A DNA stretch of 64,000 nucleotides from CAG-533 sp022779465 (GCA_022779465.1 JALFTB010000003.1:1-64000); one strand, 5' to 3'; positions 41,308-51,040 are shown, numbered from the stretch's first letter. A program made the numbers and translations. The notes: generated by a model from the sequence alone, not told the origin.

Positions 41308-43986
41308 ATGAAAAATAAAAAAGGATTTACACTAATTGAATTAGTAATTGCAATCGGTTTATTAAGCATATTTGCCATAACAATAGGAATATCTTTAAAT
41401 CGAACATTGAAATCTCAAAAACTAAAAGAACAACAAGAATTTGTTGAAAAAATTAAATCAGCTGCTAATCTATATGCAACCAATAATAGTAATATTGTAA
41501 ATAATCTAAGTAAAGAGAAAGGTTTTGTAACAATAACCATTGAGGATTTAACTAATGGCGGATATCTTAGTGAAAATACTATAGATTCAAGCACCAATGA
41601 AAAAGTTGATAAAAGTCAAAAAATTAAAATAAGTTATGATGCTAATGGAACTATAAAAATCGATTATCCATATGATAAAGAAGATGATTATCTTCAAGCC
41701 TTAGATATTTATATTAATTTAGGTGATAATTCAATTACTGATTATTGCTTTCATGACTTAGGAACAAGTAACTTATCATATGTTAATAGTGAAACAGGTT
41801 CATTCGATCATGATTATATAACATCAAAAGGATCAGATGGCAATTATCAAAATATTAACTGTAATCAAGGAAAAATATATACAACATCACCAGGAACTTA
41901 CCGTATAATTTATAATTATAAACTAAAAAATAAAAATACTTGGAAAAGAAAAACGAGAAATGTTGTCGTTGTTGATAACGTCGCTCCAACTTGTGTAATA
42001 ACTGGAAATAGAGAAGCCAATGCTCCATGGCGTTATGAAGGCTTAACAGACTTTTCTGTTGGATGCAATGATGCTGGTGGTTGCTTAAATGTAACTCAAC
42101 CTAAATCACCATTAATAAACATGAAAACAGAAACTGTTACTATTCAAGATAAAGCCGGTAATAAAACTATTTGCACCTTAAATGTATATTCAGATCAAAT
42201 TAAACCTACCTGTACCCAAAATAACACTCCAACTTCATGGACTAATCAAAATAGAACTATTACTACTAAATGTAACGATACATTAAGTGGATGTGTCGAA
42301 GGAACTACAACTAAAACTTATACTAGTGATAAGTTAAATGATACATTCTTAGTATATGATAATGCTGGAAATGCCGGGGAATGTAATGTAATCGTTAAGG
42401 TAGATAAAACTCCACCAGTTGTTAGTTTAAGTCCATCATATAGTGAAAGTGATGGAAGTATAACTATAACTGCCACTGCTGAAGACCCATTAAGTGGAGT
42501 AGTGCAATATATGTTTAGTGAAAATGCCAATTTAACAGCATTCTCATCAGGCTGGAGCACATGGTCAACTGCTAAAGCTTCGGTAAGCTATAATAAAACT
42601 ATCACAACCTTAGGTTCTACAACATGGTATTTCTATGCCAAAGATTCTGCTGGCAATGTAGCTAGAAGTGATGCTTTAACTATAAACTTATCAGCACCAA
42701 TTCCCAATGCTCCAACTATAAATATTTCTAATCCTTATCAAGTTAGAAAAGGTGGCACTGTTAATGCGGATATAACTTGGACTAGTGGTCAGAATGTCAG
42801 TGCATACTGTGTTCAATTAAAATCAGCCGCAGCACCAACTGGTTCATCAAGTTGTTGGACATCTGTTTCCACAACTGTTAACAGTGTAAAAAGATCACTT
42901 ACATTAAATGGTGGTGTTGGAAAATATAATTATGTTGCATACGTTAAAAACTCATCAGGTAAAATATCTCCCGTATCTAATACATCGTATGCCGAAGTAA
43001 TTGATACAACTCCAACGACTCCTAAACTTAATATTAGTCCATATAGTGTAACTAGTGGTGGAAGCATAACCGCTAATGTTAGTTGGACTGGAAATGAAAA
43101 CGTTAATGCCTTTTGCGTTGTAAAAAAAGGTTCAACCAAACCAACATCATCATCAAGCTGTTGGAATAGTGTTGCAACAACAAAAACAACTGGAACTTCT
43201 TCATTTAAAATTACTGGAAGTCCAGGCAAATACTATTATGTTGCATACGTTAAAAATATTTACGGAGAAGTATCTGCTGCTTCTAATGAAGACTATGGTG
43301 AAATCAAGGCCACAAAGCCTAGCAAACCTACATTATCAACAAGTACAAGCAAAACAACAATTGGAAACAAAGTAACCCTAACAGCTAAGTGGACCAGTGG
43401 ACAAGATGTTACAGCATATTGTATCCGCTCAACTGCCTATGCTGCTCCAACCGCATCTTCAGATTGTTGGACATCTACTACAACATCTAAAACATCTGGC
43501 ACAAGAACTCTAACATTCTCATACACCGGCACTTATACTTATAAAGCATATGTTAAAAATTCAAGTGGATTAATTTCTGATGCATCAAACGCTGTAACTA
43601 TAACAATAACTATTAATTCCAATGGAGATAAATATTTCTGCTGGTATGTATTAAAACAATCTGATGGCACTCTAAAAGTAAGAACTAGAGATGATGCTAG
43701 TTCTTTAACATCATCTCTAATTTGTCGTAATCAACCAGCTGGATCTAAAAATATTTACAATATTTATAAGAATAGTACTGTAACGTATAGTTCATTCTGG
43801 GGAGAATCAAATTTTACCAAATCTGATGGAACTCATAATTATGGTTGGTATCATGTTTCCGGTAGTGTAGAGCCAAATGGTACAAAACATTCTATTACAT
43901 GTTATTCTGCCTTTTATTACACAGCACAATCATGTTCTGACTGTATAAGTAATGACCATTGTACAACATCAAGAGTTTTAAAATAG
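41308..43986 (+). CDS. Giant prepilin-type adhesin (1) with Ig-like/Fn-like repeats
   Basis: The N terminus KKGFTLIELVIAIGL has the type IV prepilin cleavage site (Gly6/Phe7) and Glu5 of the mature protein, followed by the usual long helix. At 892 residues it is several times the size of a pilin. Cys-rich Ig-like modules with SGC motifs (about 225-370) are followed by three Fn3-like repeats (about 465-570, 575-670, 672-770). A C-terminal Cys-containing domain (YFCWYV..., GWYHV...ITCYSA) matches that of the 710-residue paralogue at 54827. No pilus assembly genes are near. It is probably a pseudopilin-tethered adhesin. Confidence 0.75.
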   Translation: MKNKKGFTLIELVIAIGLLSIFAITIGISLNRTLKSQKLKEQQEFVEKIKSAANLYATNNSNIVNNLSKEKGFVTITIEDLTNGGYLSENTIDSSTNEKVDKSQKIKISYDANGTIKIDYPYDKEDDYLQALDIYINLGDNSITDYCFHDLGTSNLSYVNSETGSFDHDYITSKGSDGNYQNINCNQGKIYTTSPGTYRIIYNYKLKNKNTWKRKTRNVVVVDNVAPTCVITGNREANAPWRYEGLTDFSVGCNDAGGCLNVTQPKSPLINMKTETVTIQDKAGNKTICTLNVYSDQIKPTCTQNNTPTSWTNQNRTITTKCNDTLSGCVEGTTTKTYTSDKLNDTFLVYDNAGNAGECNVIVKVDKTPPVVSLSPSYSESDGSITITATAEDPLSGVVQYMFSENANLTAFSSGWSTWSTAKASVSYNKTITTLGSTTWYFYAKDSAGNVARSDALTINLSAPIPNAPTINISNPYQVRKGGTVNADITWTSGQNVSAYCVQLKSAAAPTGSSSCWTSVSTTVNSVKRSLTLNGGVGKYNYVAYVKNSSGKISPVSNTSYAEVIDTTPTTPKLNISPYSVTSGGSITANVSWTGNENVNAFCVVKKGSTKPTSSSSCWNSVATTKTTGTSSFKITGSPGKYYYVAYVKNIYGEVSAASNEDYGEIKATKPSKPTLSTSTSKTTIGNKVTLTAKWTSGQDVTAYCIRSTAYAAPTASSDCWTSTTTSKTSGTRTLTFSYTGTYTYKAYVKNSSGLISDASNAVTITITINSNGDKYFCWYVLKQSDGTLKVRTRDDASSLTSSLICRNQPAGSKNIYNIYKNSTVTYSSFWGESNFTKSDGTHNYGWYHVSGSVEPNGTKHSITCYSAFYYTAQSCSDCISNDHCTTSRVLK
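42703..43610 (+). repeat. Three tandem repeats in the large prepilin gene
   Basis: Three units of about 300 bp encode Fn3-like domains with the shared pattern TW(T/S)..G.(N/D)V.A(Y/F)C and (V/Y)AYVKN.(S/Y)G..S..SN. They diverge at the DNA level, so the repeat is old. Confidence 0.65.
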
Positions 43987-44010
43987 GTTAGTTTTATCTA
44001 GCCTTTTTTT
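43986..44010 (+). terminator. Terminator after the large prepilin gene
   Basis: GGTTAG pairs with CTAGCC (one G-T pair) with a 6-nt loop and is followed by Ts. Confidence 0.6.
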
Positions 44011-44068
44011 CTTTTCATAATTATGTTATTATATTCCTATAAAATGTAATTAAAAAGGAGATCTAAAA

Positions 44069-45811
44069 ATGAATTTAATTATTAAAATTGAAAATTTAAT
44101 CAAAGAACTAATAACTAAATTAGGCTACGAAGACGACGTTAAAATTATCGTAAGTGGGAGACCAGAATTTGGTGACTACCAATACAATAGTGCCTTTAAT
44201 TTAGCTAAAAAATATCATAAAAATCCAATACAAATCGCCGATGAAATAACAGCAGAACTATCAAAAGAAGATTTATTTGAAACTGTCACAAATGTCAATG
44301 GATTTATAAATTTAAAATTAAGTGATAAAGCCTTAATTAATTACATGAACGAAGTTATTAAAGACTTTAGTATCAACACATATCATATCGATACTGATGA
44401 AACTATCTTTTTAGATTATGGTGGTGCCAATGTTGCCAAAGCTCTTCATGCTGGTCATCTAAGAAGTCCTAATATCGGAGAAGCACTAAAAAGATTATGT
44501 GAAGCCGTAGGTTATAAAACCATAAGTGATGTTCACTATGGTGACTGGGGTAGACCAATGGGATTAATAATCTGTGAAATAAAACATCGTTTCCCAGATT
44601 CACCATTCTTTAATCCTAATCTAGATGAGTATCCTACCGAAAGCCCAGTATCATTAGAAGACCTATATGAAATATACCCACTAGCAAGCAGTAAATCTAA
44701 AGAAGATGAAAACTATCTTAATGAAGCTAGAGAACTAACAGTAGCTCTTCAAAATAAAACTAAAGGTATTTACGATTTATATCAAGCCTTCACTAAAATA
44801 TCAATGGATGATATTAAAGACATCTATAAAAAATTAAATGCAACATTCGATTTACATGAAGGTGAAAGAGATGCTGATGATTATATTCCAGAATTATTAA
44901 AATATCTTAAAGATAATAATTTAACTGAAATAAGTAATGGAGCAACCATCATTGATGTTAAAGAAGAAACTGATAAAAAAGAAATCCCACCAGTTATCCT
45001 AATTAAAAGTAATGGTGGAGTATTATATGACACAACCGAATTAGCAACTCTTTATTCAAGAGTTAAAAGATTCGATGCTAAAAAATATTTTTATCTAACT
45101 GACATCAGACAAGAATTACATTTTGTTCAAGCTTTCCGTGCTGCTCATAAAACTCATATTGTTCCTGATGATATCGATTTAGAATGGTTTGGTTTTGGAA
45201 CCCTTAATGGAACCGATGGAAAACCATTTAAAACCAGAGATGGTGGTGTTATGAGTTTAAGAGAACTAATTAAACTAGTAAGTACTGAAACCAGAAAAGT
45301 GATTAAAGATAATATACCTGAAGAAGAAAAAGACGAATTAGCTGAAAAATTAGCAATTGCTGCTATTAAATATGCTGATCTTTTACCAAATAGAGCAAGT
45401 GACTACATCTTTGATCCAATTAAATTTAGTGATATCAATGGTAAAACTGGAACCTATTTACTTTATAGTACCGTAAGAATGTCATCATTATTAAATAAAG
45501 CCAAAAAAGAAAATATTATTCCTAACGAATATAAATTAATTTCAACTCCTGAAGAAAGAGATATAATTATTAACTTATTAAATTTAAGAAACACAATTGA
45601 AAAATCTATGGCCACAAGAACCTTAAATGAAATATGTGAATATCTTTATAGATTAACTAGTTCATTTAATGCCTTCTATTCAAATCACGAAGTAATTACT
45701 GAACCAGATGAAACAAAAAAAGAAAGTTATATTTCCTTAATTAAATTAGTACATGATACCAATAAATATTTACTTAATATTTTAGCTATCGATGTACCAA
45801 ATAAGATATAA
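44069..45811 (+). CDS. argS: Arginyl-tRNA synthetase
   Basis: ArgRS charges tRNA-Arg. The N-terminal Add-1 domain (about 1-110) precedes the class I catalytic core, with HAGHLRS (HIGH motif) and GWGRPMGL (YGDWGRPMG). The GKPFKTRDGGVM segment and the helical anticodon-binding domain (about 450-580) follow. Length 580 is normal. The RBS is AAAAGGAG. No T-box leader is seen. Confidence 0.95.
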   Translation: MNLIIKIENLIKELITKLGYEDDVKIIVSGRPEFGDYQYNSAFNLAKKYHKNPIQIADEITAELSKEDLFETVTNVNGFINLKLSDKALINYMNEVIKDFSINTYHIDTDETIFLDYGGANVAKALHAGHLRSPNIGEALKRLCEAVGYKTISDVHYGDWGRPMGLIICEIKHRFPDSPFFNPNLDEYPTESPVSLEDLYEIYPLASSKSKEDENYLNEARELTVALQNKTKGIYDLYQAFTKISMDDIKDIYKKLNATFDLHEGERDADDYIPELLKYLKDNNLTEISNGATIIDVKEETDKKEIPPVILIKSNGGVLYDTTELATLYSRVKRFDAKKYFYLTDIRQELHFVQAFRAAHKTHIVPDDIDLEWFGFGTLNGTDGKPFKTRDGGVMSLRELIKLVSTETRKVIKDNIPEEEKDELAEKLAIAAIKYADLLPNRASDYIFDPIKFSDINGKTGTYLLYSTVRMSSLLNKAKKENIIPNEYKLISTPEERDIIINLLNLRNTIEKSMATRTLNEICEYLYRLTSSFNAFYSNHEVITEPDETKKESYISLIKLVHDTNKYLLNILAIDVPNKI

Positions 45812-45840
45812 AAAAAGAAAGTTTTGCACTTTCTTTTTTT
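45811..45840. terminator. Bidirectional terminator between argS and the YjcZ-like gene
   Basis: AAAAAAGAAAGT (45811-45822) and ACTTTCTTTTTT (45828-45839) pair almost perfectly, with A and T runs that act as T runs on both strands. Confidence 0.75.
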
Positions 45841-46033
45841 AGTTATTAAAATTATTATTGTTGTTGCCGCCCCAACTCCAACCAGCTCCAATGATAATTA
45901 CAAGTAAAATAAATAATACAATCCATAAAGCAGCACCTAGACCATAACCTTGAGTATTTCCTACATAACCGGCATTACAACATGGAGAACCATAACCTTG
46001 ATTATAACCACCATTATATCCATAGTAATACAT
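45839..46033 (-). CDS. YjcZ-like small Gly/Tyr-rich membrane peptide
   Basis: The 64-residue protein has a Gly/Tyr/Asn-rich start (MYYYGYNGGYNQGYG), one hydrophobic helix (ALWIVLFILLVIIIGAGW) and an Asn-rich end. This fits the YjcZ family (PF09680), first described in spore formers. Function is unknown. The minus-strand RBS (AAAGGAGG) is strong. It is transcribed away from ruvA. Confidence 0.65.
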   Translation of the reverse strand: MYYYGYNGGYNQGYGSPCCNAGYVGNTQGYGLGAALWIVLFILLVIIIGAGWSWGGNNNNNFNN

Positions 46034-46098
46034 ATTAAAACCTCCTTTGTATCTACTATAGTGTACTCAAATAGGCTCCAAATGGTTAATAAAAATTA

Positions 46099-46112
46099 AT
46101 GTAAATTTACAT
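46099..46112. promoter_or_regulatory. 14-bp palindrome between the yjcZ-like gene and ruvA
   Basis: ATGTAAATTTACAT is a perfect palindrome in the divergent intergenic region. It is a possible operator for either gene. Confidence 0.4.
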
Positions 46113-46116
46113 CATA

Positions 46117-46149
46117 AACATAGGAGAACCTATCTACCTATGTTATAAT
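46117..46149 (+). promoter_or_regulatory. ruvA promoter region with an inverted repeat
   Basis: AACATAGG (46117-46124) and CCTATGTT (46137-46144) are exact inverted repeats 12 nt apart, and TATAAT (46144-46149) follows at once. A regulator binding here would cover the promoter. It is not the usual firmicute LexA box. Confidence 0.45.
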
Positions 46150-46167
46150 TATATAAGGTGGGAAAGT

Positions 46168-46716
46168 ATGTACGGATATATAAAAGGAAAAATTACTTAT
46201 GTAACAAGTAATTATATAATTATAGATAATAATGGAATAGGATATATTATTTTTGTAGCTAATCCATATTCTTATGAAGAAAATAAAGAATATTTAATTT
46301 ATACATACAACTATATAAATGAAAATGAAAACTCATTATATGGTTTTATTAGTATGGATGAAAAAGAATTATTCTTAAAATTAATTAACGTTAAAGGACT
46401 AGGACCAAAAACTGCTATGCCAATGTTAGCAACCGGTTCTGTAAATGGAATCAAAGATGCTATCGACAGGGAAAACGTTCTTTATTTAAAGAAATTCCCT
46501 AAAGTAGGAGATAAACTAGCAAGACAAATGATTCTTGATTTAAAAGGTAAATTAGCTAACGTCGAAGGAGATTCTACTGAATCAACTGAATTAGTTGAAG
46601 TTCTAGAAAACCTAGGCTATAAAACTGCTGATATTAAGAAAATATTACCTAAAGTAAATAAAGAATTAAGATTAGAAGACCAAATAAAAGAAGCTTTAAA
46701 ATTAATGCTTAGATAG
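46168..46716 (+). CDS. ruvA: Holliday junction DNA helicase subunit RuvA
   Basis: RuvA binds Holliday junctions and guides RuvB. The protein has the N-terminal OB fold (MYGYIKGKITYVTSNYIIIDNNGIGY), the LKLINVKGLGPKTA helix-hairpin-helix motif, a second HhH (LKKFPKVGDKLARQMILDLKGKL) and a C-terminal RuvB-binding domain. At 182 residues it is a little short but complete. The RBS is GGTGGGAAAG. The next gene is an unusual insertion between ruvA and ruvB. Confidence 0.92.
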   Translation: MYGYIKGKITYVTSNYIIIDNNGIGYIIFVANPYSYEENKEYLIYTYNYINENENSLYGFISMDEKELFLKLINVKGLGPKTAMPMLATGSVNGIKDAIDRENVLYLKKFPKVGDKLARQMILDLKGKLANVEGDSTESTELVEVLENLGYKTADIKKILPKVNKELRLEDQIKEALKLMLR

Positions 46717-46736
46717 AAGTGAAAGGAAGTATCATA

Positions 46737-47279
46737 ATGAGTAACATAAAAACAATTGGAATAGATATCGATGATACTATCACTAATACCTTTGATAAAG
46801 CTGAAGAATATCTAATAAATCATATTGAATATATACCTTACGACGAATTATATGAAGGAAAAACTGAGCGAGCAATTAACTTTGCTAAAGAAAGATTAGA
46901 AACAATTCAAAGAGAATGTTTACCTAAAGAACATGCTATTGAAGTAATTAAAAGATTAAAAGATAAAGGATATAAAATAATAATCATAACCGCTAGAGGT
47001 TCAGAATTAAAATATGATCATGAAAAAATAACTAAAGATTATTTTAAGAAATATAACATTCCTTATGATGACATGATATTTTCCTCAATCAATAAAGGAT
47101 TAGACTGTAAAAATAATAATATTGATATTTTAATTGATGATCGTGAAGAAAATTTAGATAGTGCTATTGATTATGGAATCATTCCAATTAAGTTTAAAAG
47201 TGTTAGAGAACCAGTAAGTAAATATCCAACATTTGATAATTGGTTATATTTAGAAAAATATCTAGAAGGGGAGTTTTAA
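46737..47279 (+). CDS. HAD-superfamily 5'-nucleotidase-like phosphatase (NT5C family)
   Basis: The protein has the DxDxT motif (GIDIDDTITN), the TARG motif II, and DDREENLD as motif IV, and matches the 5' nucleotidase, deoxy (PF06941) family. A role in nucleotide pools is likely but the substrate is unknown. The ATG at 46737 follows AAAGGAAG; the extension to 46719 has no RBS. It is inserted between ruvA and ruvB and ends one base before the ruvB ATG. Confidence 0.75.
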   Translation: MSNIKTIGIDIDDTITNTFDKAEEYLINHIEYIPYDELYEGKTERAINFAKERLETIQRECLPKEHAIEVIKRLKDKGYKIIIITARGSELKYDHEKITKDYFKKYNIPYDDMIFSSINKGLDCKNNNIDILIDDREENLDSAIDYGIIPIKFKSVREPVSKYPTFDNWLYLEKYLEGEF

Positions 47280-48281
47280 ATGGAAAGAATTATAACAAGT
47301 GAAGAACTAGAATCAGATAAATTTGAAACTAATATTAGACCACAACGTTTTGGTGAATATATTGGTCAAAATGAAGTAAAAGAAAATATTAAAGTTTTTG
47401 TTGAAGCTGCTAAAATGAGAGATGAAGCTTTAGATCATGTGTTACTATATGGCCCTCCAGGACTAGGTAAAACCACTTTAGCACATATTATTGCTAATGA
47501 ACTTGGAACCAACATTAAAACTACAACTGGACCAGCCCTAGAAAAAAGTGGTGATCTAGCCGCTGTTTTATCAACACTTGAACCCGGAGATGTCTTATTT
47601 ATTGATGAAATTCATCGCATTCCTAAGTTCATTGAAGAAATCCTTTATCCAGCAATGGAAGATTTTGAATTAGATATCGTCGTAGGCCAAGAAGGTTCAA
47701 GTAGAAGCATCAAAATAGACCTTCCACCATTTACCTTAGTTGGAGCTACCACTAGAGCAGGAGATATTTCGGCCCCTTTAAGAGACCGTTTTGGAATCGT
47801 ATCTAAGTTAAACTATTACTCTGAAGAAGAACTAAAAGAAATAATTAAAAGAACCAGTAAAGTCCTAGAAATGGATATTACTGACGAATCAGCCTTAGAA
47901 CTAGCAAAAAGAAGTCGTAAAACCCCAAGAATCGCCAATAGATTATTTAAAAGAGTAAGAGATTTTGCCCAAGTAAAAGGTGAAAGTGAAATATCTATTG
48001 AAACAACCAAAGAAGCCTTAGAACGCTTAAAAGTAGATACATATGGACTAGACCAAGTTGATATCGAATATCTAGAAAGCTTAATAAATAAATTTAATGG
48101 TGGTCCAGTTGGTGTTGAAACCATTGCATCATCAATCGGTGAAGAAGTATCAACCCTAGAAGATGTTGTTGAACCATATCTAATGCAAGAAGGATTTATT
48201 AAAAGAACCCAAAGAGGAAGAATTGCCACCGATAAAAGTTATAGTCACATTAAAAAACAAGGAGGAGGAACCCTATTTTGA
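47280..48281 (+). CDS. ruvB: Holliday junction DNA helicase RuvB
   Basis: RuvB is the AAA+ motor for branch migration. It shows RPQRFGEYIGQ, Walker A GPPGLGKTTLA, Walker B LFIDEIHR, the arginine-finger region (APLRDRFGI) and the C-terminal winged-helix domain (GGPVGVETIASSIGEE). Length 333 is normal. The stop (TGA) overlaps the TTG start of glyA. Confidence 0.94.
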   Translation: MERIITSEELESDKFETNIRPQRFGEYIGQNEVKENIKVFVEAAKMRDEALDHVLLYGPPGLGKTTLAHIIANELGTNIKTTTGPALEKSGDLAAVLSTLEPGDVLFIDEIHRIPKFIEEILYPAMEDFELDIVVGQEGSSRSIKIDLPPFTLVGATTRAGDISAPLRDRFGIVSKLNYYSEEELKEIIKRTSKVLEMDITDESALELAKRSRKTPRIANRLFKRVRDFAQVKGESEISIETTKEALERLKVDTYGLDQVDIEYLESLINKFNGGPVGVETIASSIGEEVSTLEDVVEPYLMQEGFIKRTQRGRIATDKSYSHIKKQGGGTLF

Positions 48282-49501
48282 ATCGTAAACTATCCAAATT
48301 ACTCAAACAAGAAGCAACTAGACAGGAAGAAAATATTGAATTAATTGCCAGTGAAAATTACGTATCAAAAGACATTTTAAAACTACAAGGAAGTATCCTA
48401 ACCAATAAATATGCTGAAGGTTATCCAGGGAAAAAATATTATGGTGGTTGTGAATATATTGATCAAATTGAAACTATGGCAATTGAATATGCCTGCAAAT
48501 TATTTAAATGTAAATACGCTAACGTACAACCTCATTCCGGATCAAATGCAAATATGGCCGTTTATAAAGCCTTATTAAATCTTGGTGATACTGTTCTTGG
48601 TATGGATTTATCCAATGGTGGTCATTTAACCCATGGACATCCTATGAATTTTAGTGGTAAAGAATATAACATCGTAAGTTATACAGTTGACCCTGAAACC
48701 GAAACAATCGACTATGAAAATGTTCGTAAAATAGCTTTAGAATCAAAACCAAAAATGATTATCGCCGGAGCAAGTGCTTATTCAAGATTAATAGATTTCA
48801 AAAAATTCAAAGAAATAGCCGATGAAGTAGGGGCATACTTAATGGTAGATATGGCTCATATTGCTGGCTTAGTAGCCGCTAAAGCCCATCCATCCCCATT
48901 TCCTTATGCCGATGTTGTAACAACAACAACACATAAAACCTTAAGAGGACCAAGAGGTGGCTTAATCCTAACAAACGATGAAGAAATTGCTAAAAAAATT
49001 GATAAAACCATCTTTCCTGGAATTCAAGGTGGACCTCTTATACATGTTATAGCTGCTAAACTTCAATGTTTTTCAGAAGCTCTAGAACCAGAATTTGTTA
49101 TATACATTGAAAACGTTGTTAAAAACGCTAAAGCCTTAGCAAATTCCTTAAAAGAACAAGGAGTAAGAGTAATTTCAGGTGGAACCGATAATCACTTATT
49201 ATTAATAGATGTTAAATCAAAATTTAATCTAACTGGTAAAGAAGCGGAAAACATCTTAGATCAAATCAATATAACAACCAATAAAAATACCATACCAAAA
49301 GAAACCGAAAGTCCATTCAAAACATCGGGGCTAAGATTAGGATCAGCTGCCATGACAACCAGAGGTTTAACCGAAGAAGACTTTAAACAAATCGGTCAAA
49401 TTATTGTCAAAGCCCTTGATAATAAAGATAATGAACAAGTGTTATATACTTTGAAACAAGAAGTATTAAATATAACAAAAAAATATCCAATTTATAAATA
49501 G
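48278..49501 (+). CDS. glyA: Serine hydroxymethyltransferase
   Basis: SHMT makes glycine and 5,10-methylene-THF from serine and THF. The IASENYVS motif, the PLP lysine in TTTTHKTLRGPRGG, and the GHPMNFSG region are present, and 407 residues is normal. The start is a TTG (48278) within the ruvB stop, behind a very strong AAGGAGGAGG. It begins the folate block glyA-thyA-folA, which makes and recycles the methylene-THF needed for dTMP. Confidence 0.94.
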   Translation: MNRKLSKLLKQEATRQEENIELIASENYVSKDILKLQGSILTNKYAEGYPGKKYYGGCEYIDQIETMAIEYACKLFKCKYANVQPHSGSNANMAVYKALLNLGDTVLGMDLSNGGHLTHGHPMNFSGKEYNIVSYTVDPETETIDYENVRKIALESKPKMIIAGASAYSRLIDFKKFKEIADEVGAYLMVDMAHIAGLVAAKAHPSPFPYADVVTTTTHKTLRGPRGGLILTNDEEIAKKIDKTIFPGIQGGPLIHVIAAKLQCFSEALEPEFVIYIENVVKNAKALANSLKEQGVRVISGGTDNHLLLIDVKSKFNLTGKEAENILDQINITTNKNTIPKETESPFKTSGLRLGSAAMTTRGLTEEDFKQIGQIIVKALDNKDNEQVLYTLKQEVLNITKKYPIYK

Positions 49502-49518
49502 AAGGAAGGTAATTAAAA

Positions 49519-50418
49519 ATGACTAAATGGGATAAAGAGTATATTAAATTATGTAAAAAAATTTTAAAAGAGGGAAAAGAAGTAGAAAATAGAACCGGTG
49601 TAAATACTATCAAAATACCATCATATCACTTACATTTTGACTTAAGAGAAGAATTTCCAGTTCTAGCAACAAAACAATTATTTTTTAGACAAGCAATTCT
49701 AGAAATGTTATGGATTTATCAAGCACAAAGTAACGACGTAAGATGGTTACAAGAAAGAAACGTTCATATTTGGGATGAATGGGAAATTGCTGACGATGGC
49801 GCATGGCATGCTACTCAAAACGTTATGGAAAACGGCAAATATGTCAAAAAAGATATCGTTAAACAATTTCCAAAAGGATTTGAACACACCATTGGAACTG
49901 CCTATGGTTATATCGTAAATAAATTCCAAATGACTCAAAACCTAATCAAAACAATCAAAGAAAATCCAACAGATCGAAGAATGGTTATGACCCTATGGCA
50001 AAATGATTATTTAGACACAGCAGTTCTACCATCATGTGTATGGAGTAGTGAATGGGATGTAACCGATGGTTACCTAAATTTATGGGTACATCAAAGAAGC
50101 TGTGATGTTCCTCTAGGCTTACCATTTAACGTAACCCAATATGCAACTCTTTTATCATTAATTGCTCAAGTAACCGGCTTAAAACCAGGAACAATAGATT
50201 GGTCAATTAAAGATGCTCATATCTATGTTAACCAAGTAGAAGGAATCAAAGAACAAATAAACAGATTTGATACAGAAGAAGATATCCCAGCACCAAAATT
50301 ATGGATTAACCCAGATATCGATGATTTCTTCAAATTTGATAATTCAAAAGATTGCTTAGACATTAAAGTAGTAGACTACAAACATATGGGACCAATTAGA
50401 TTCCCACTTGCTCAATAA
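49519..50418 (+). CDS. thyA: Thymidylate synthase ThyA
   Basis: This converts dUMP to dTMP with methylene-THF. The catalytic Cys is in LPSCVWSSEWD (PSC motif), and the QRSCDVPLGLPFNVTQYA segment is typical. At 299 residues it is on the long side for ThyA because of an insertion around 100-120. The stop overlaps the folA ATG (TAATG). ThyA consumes the folate that FolA restores. Confidence 0.93.
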   Translation: MTKWDKEYIKLCKKILKEGKEVENRTGVNTIKIPSYHLHFDLREEFPVLATKQLFFRQAILEMLWIYQAQSNDVRWLQERNVHIWDEWEIADDGAWHATQNVMENGKYVKKDIVKQFPKGFEHTIGTAYGYIVNKFQMTQNLIKTIKENPTDRRMVMTLWQNDYLDTAVLPSCVWSSEWDVTDGYLNLWVHQRSCDVPLGLPFNVTQYATLLSLIAQVTGLKPGTIDWSIKDAHIYVNQVEGIKEQINRFDTEEDIPAPKLWINPDIDDFFKFDNSKDCLDIKVVDYKHMGPIRFPLAQ

Positions 50419-50900
50419 TGAATAATCTATCATTAATAGCAGCAATCGGCGCTTCAAATGAACTAGGTAAAAATAATGATTTAATCTGGCATTTACATGA
50501 AGATATGAAATTCTTTAGAACCCAAACATCAGGTAAAACCATCATCATGGGAAGAAAATGCTTCGAATCATTACCAGGCTTACTTCCTAATCGTAAACAT
50601 ATAATCCTAACAAACAATAAAAATTATCAAGTTGATGGTGCTATAATATTTCATACCAAAGAAGAAGTACTAAATTATATTAAAACAACTAAAGAAGAAT
50701 GCTTTATAATAGGTGGCGCTAAAATATATGAATTATTTTTACCATATTGTAAATATCTATATCTAACAGAAATAGAAGATACCAAAGAAGCAGATGTCTA
50801 CTTCCCAACATTTGATAAAACAAAATATACCAAAGAAATAATCAAAGAATTAGAAGAAAATAATATCAAATATAAATTTACCAAATACACAAGAATCTAA
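50418..50900 (+). CDS. folA: Dihydrofolate reductase
   Basis: FolA reduces DHF to THF. It has the NNDLIWHLHEDMKFFRTQT motif (the acidic residue in the W-H-x2-E-D-M region), TIIMGRKCFESLP and FIIGGAKIYELFLPYCKYLYLT. Length 160 is normal. It is the last gene of the folate block and ends at a strong terminator. Confidence 0.93.
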   Translation: MNNLSLIAAIGASNELGKNNDLIWHLHEDMKFFRTQTSGKTIIMGRKCFESLPGLLPNRKHIILTNNKNYQVDGAIIFHTKEEVLNYIKTTKEECFIIGGAKIYELFLPYCKYLYLTEIEDTKEADVYFPTFDKTKYTKEIIKELEENNIKYKFTKYTRI

Positions 50901-50917
50901 CTTGTGTATTTTTTTTG
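50884..50917 (+). terminator. Terminator after folA
   Basis: AATACACAAG and CTTGTGTATT (50884-50893 with 50901-50910) form a perfect 10-bp stem with a T run after. Confidence 0.8.
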
Positions 50918-51040
50918 CCATTTTCGTCATATGTAACGTTCCATTTTTGGCACTAAAATAGATACTTTTTCCAGAATTAACTTTCCAGTAGCGTCTGCAA
51001 CCCAGATTTTATCTAAAAAAAATTGAAGCGTTTATTAATC
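50917..51040 (-). pseudogene. Possible decayed coding remnant (minus strand)
   Basis: The first part of this gap reads on the minus strand, in two frames, as pieces like KIWVADATGKL and IYFSAKNGTLHMTK, which look like fragments of a repeat-containing surface protein. No full reading frame exists. The remainder holds the promoter of the next gene. Confidence 0.25.
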
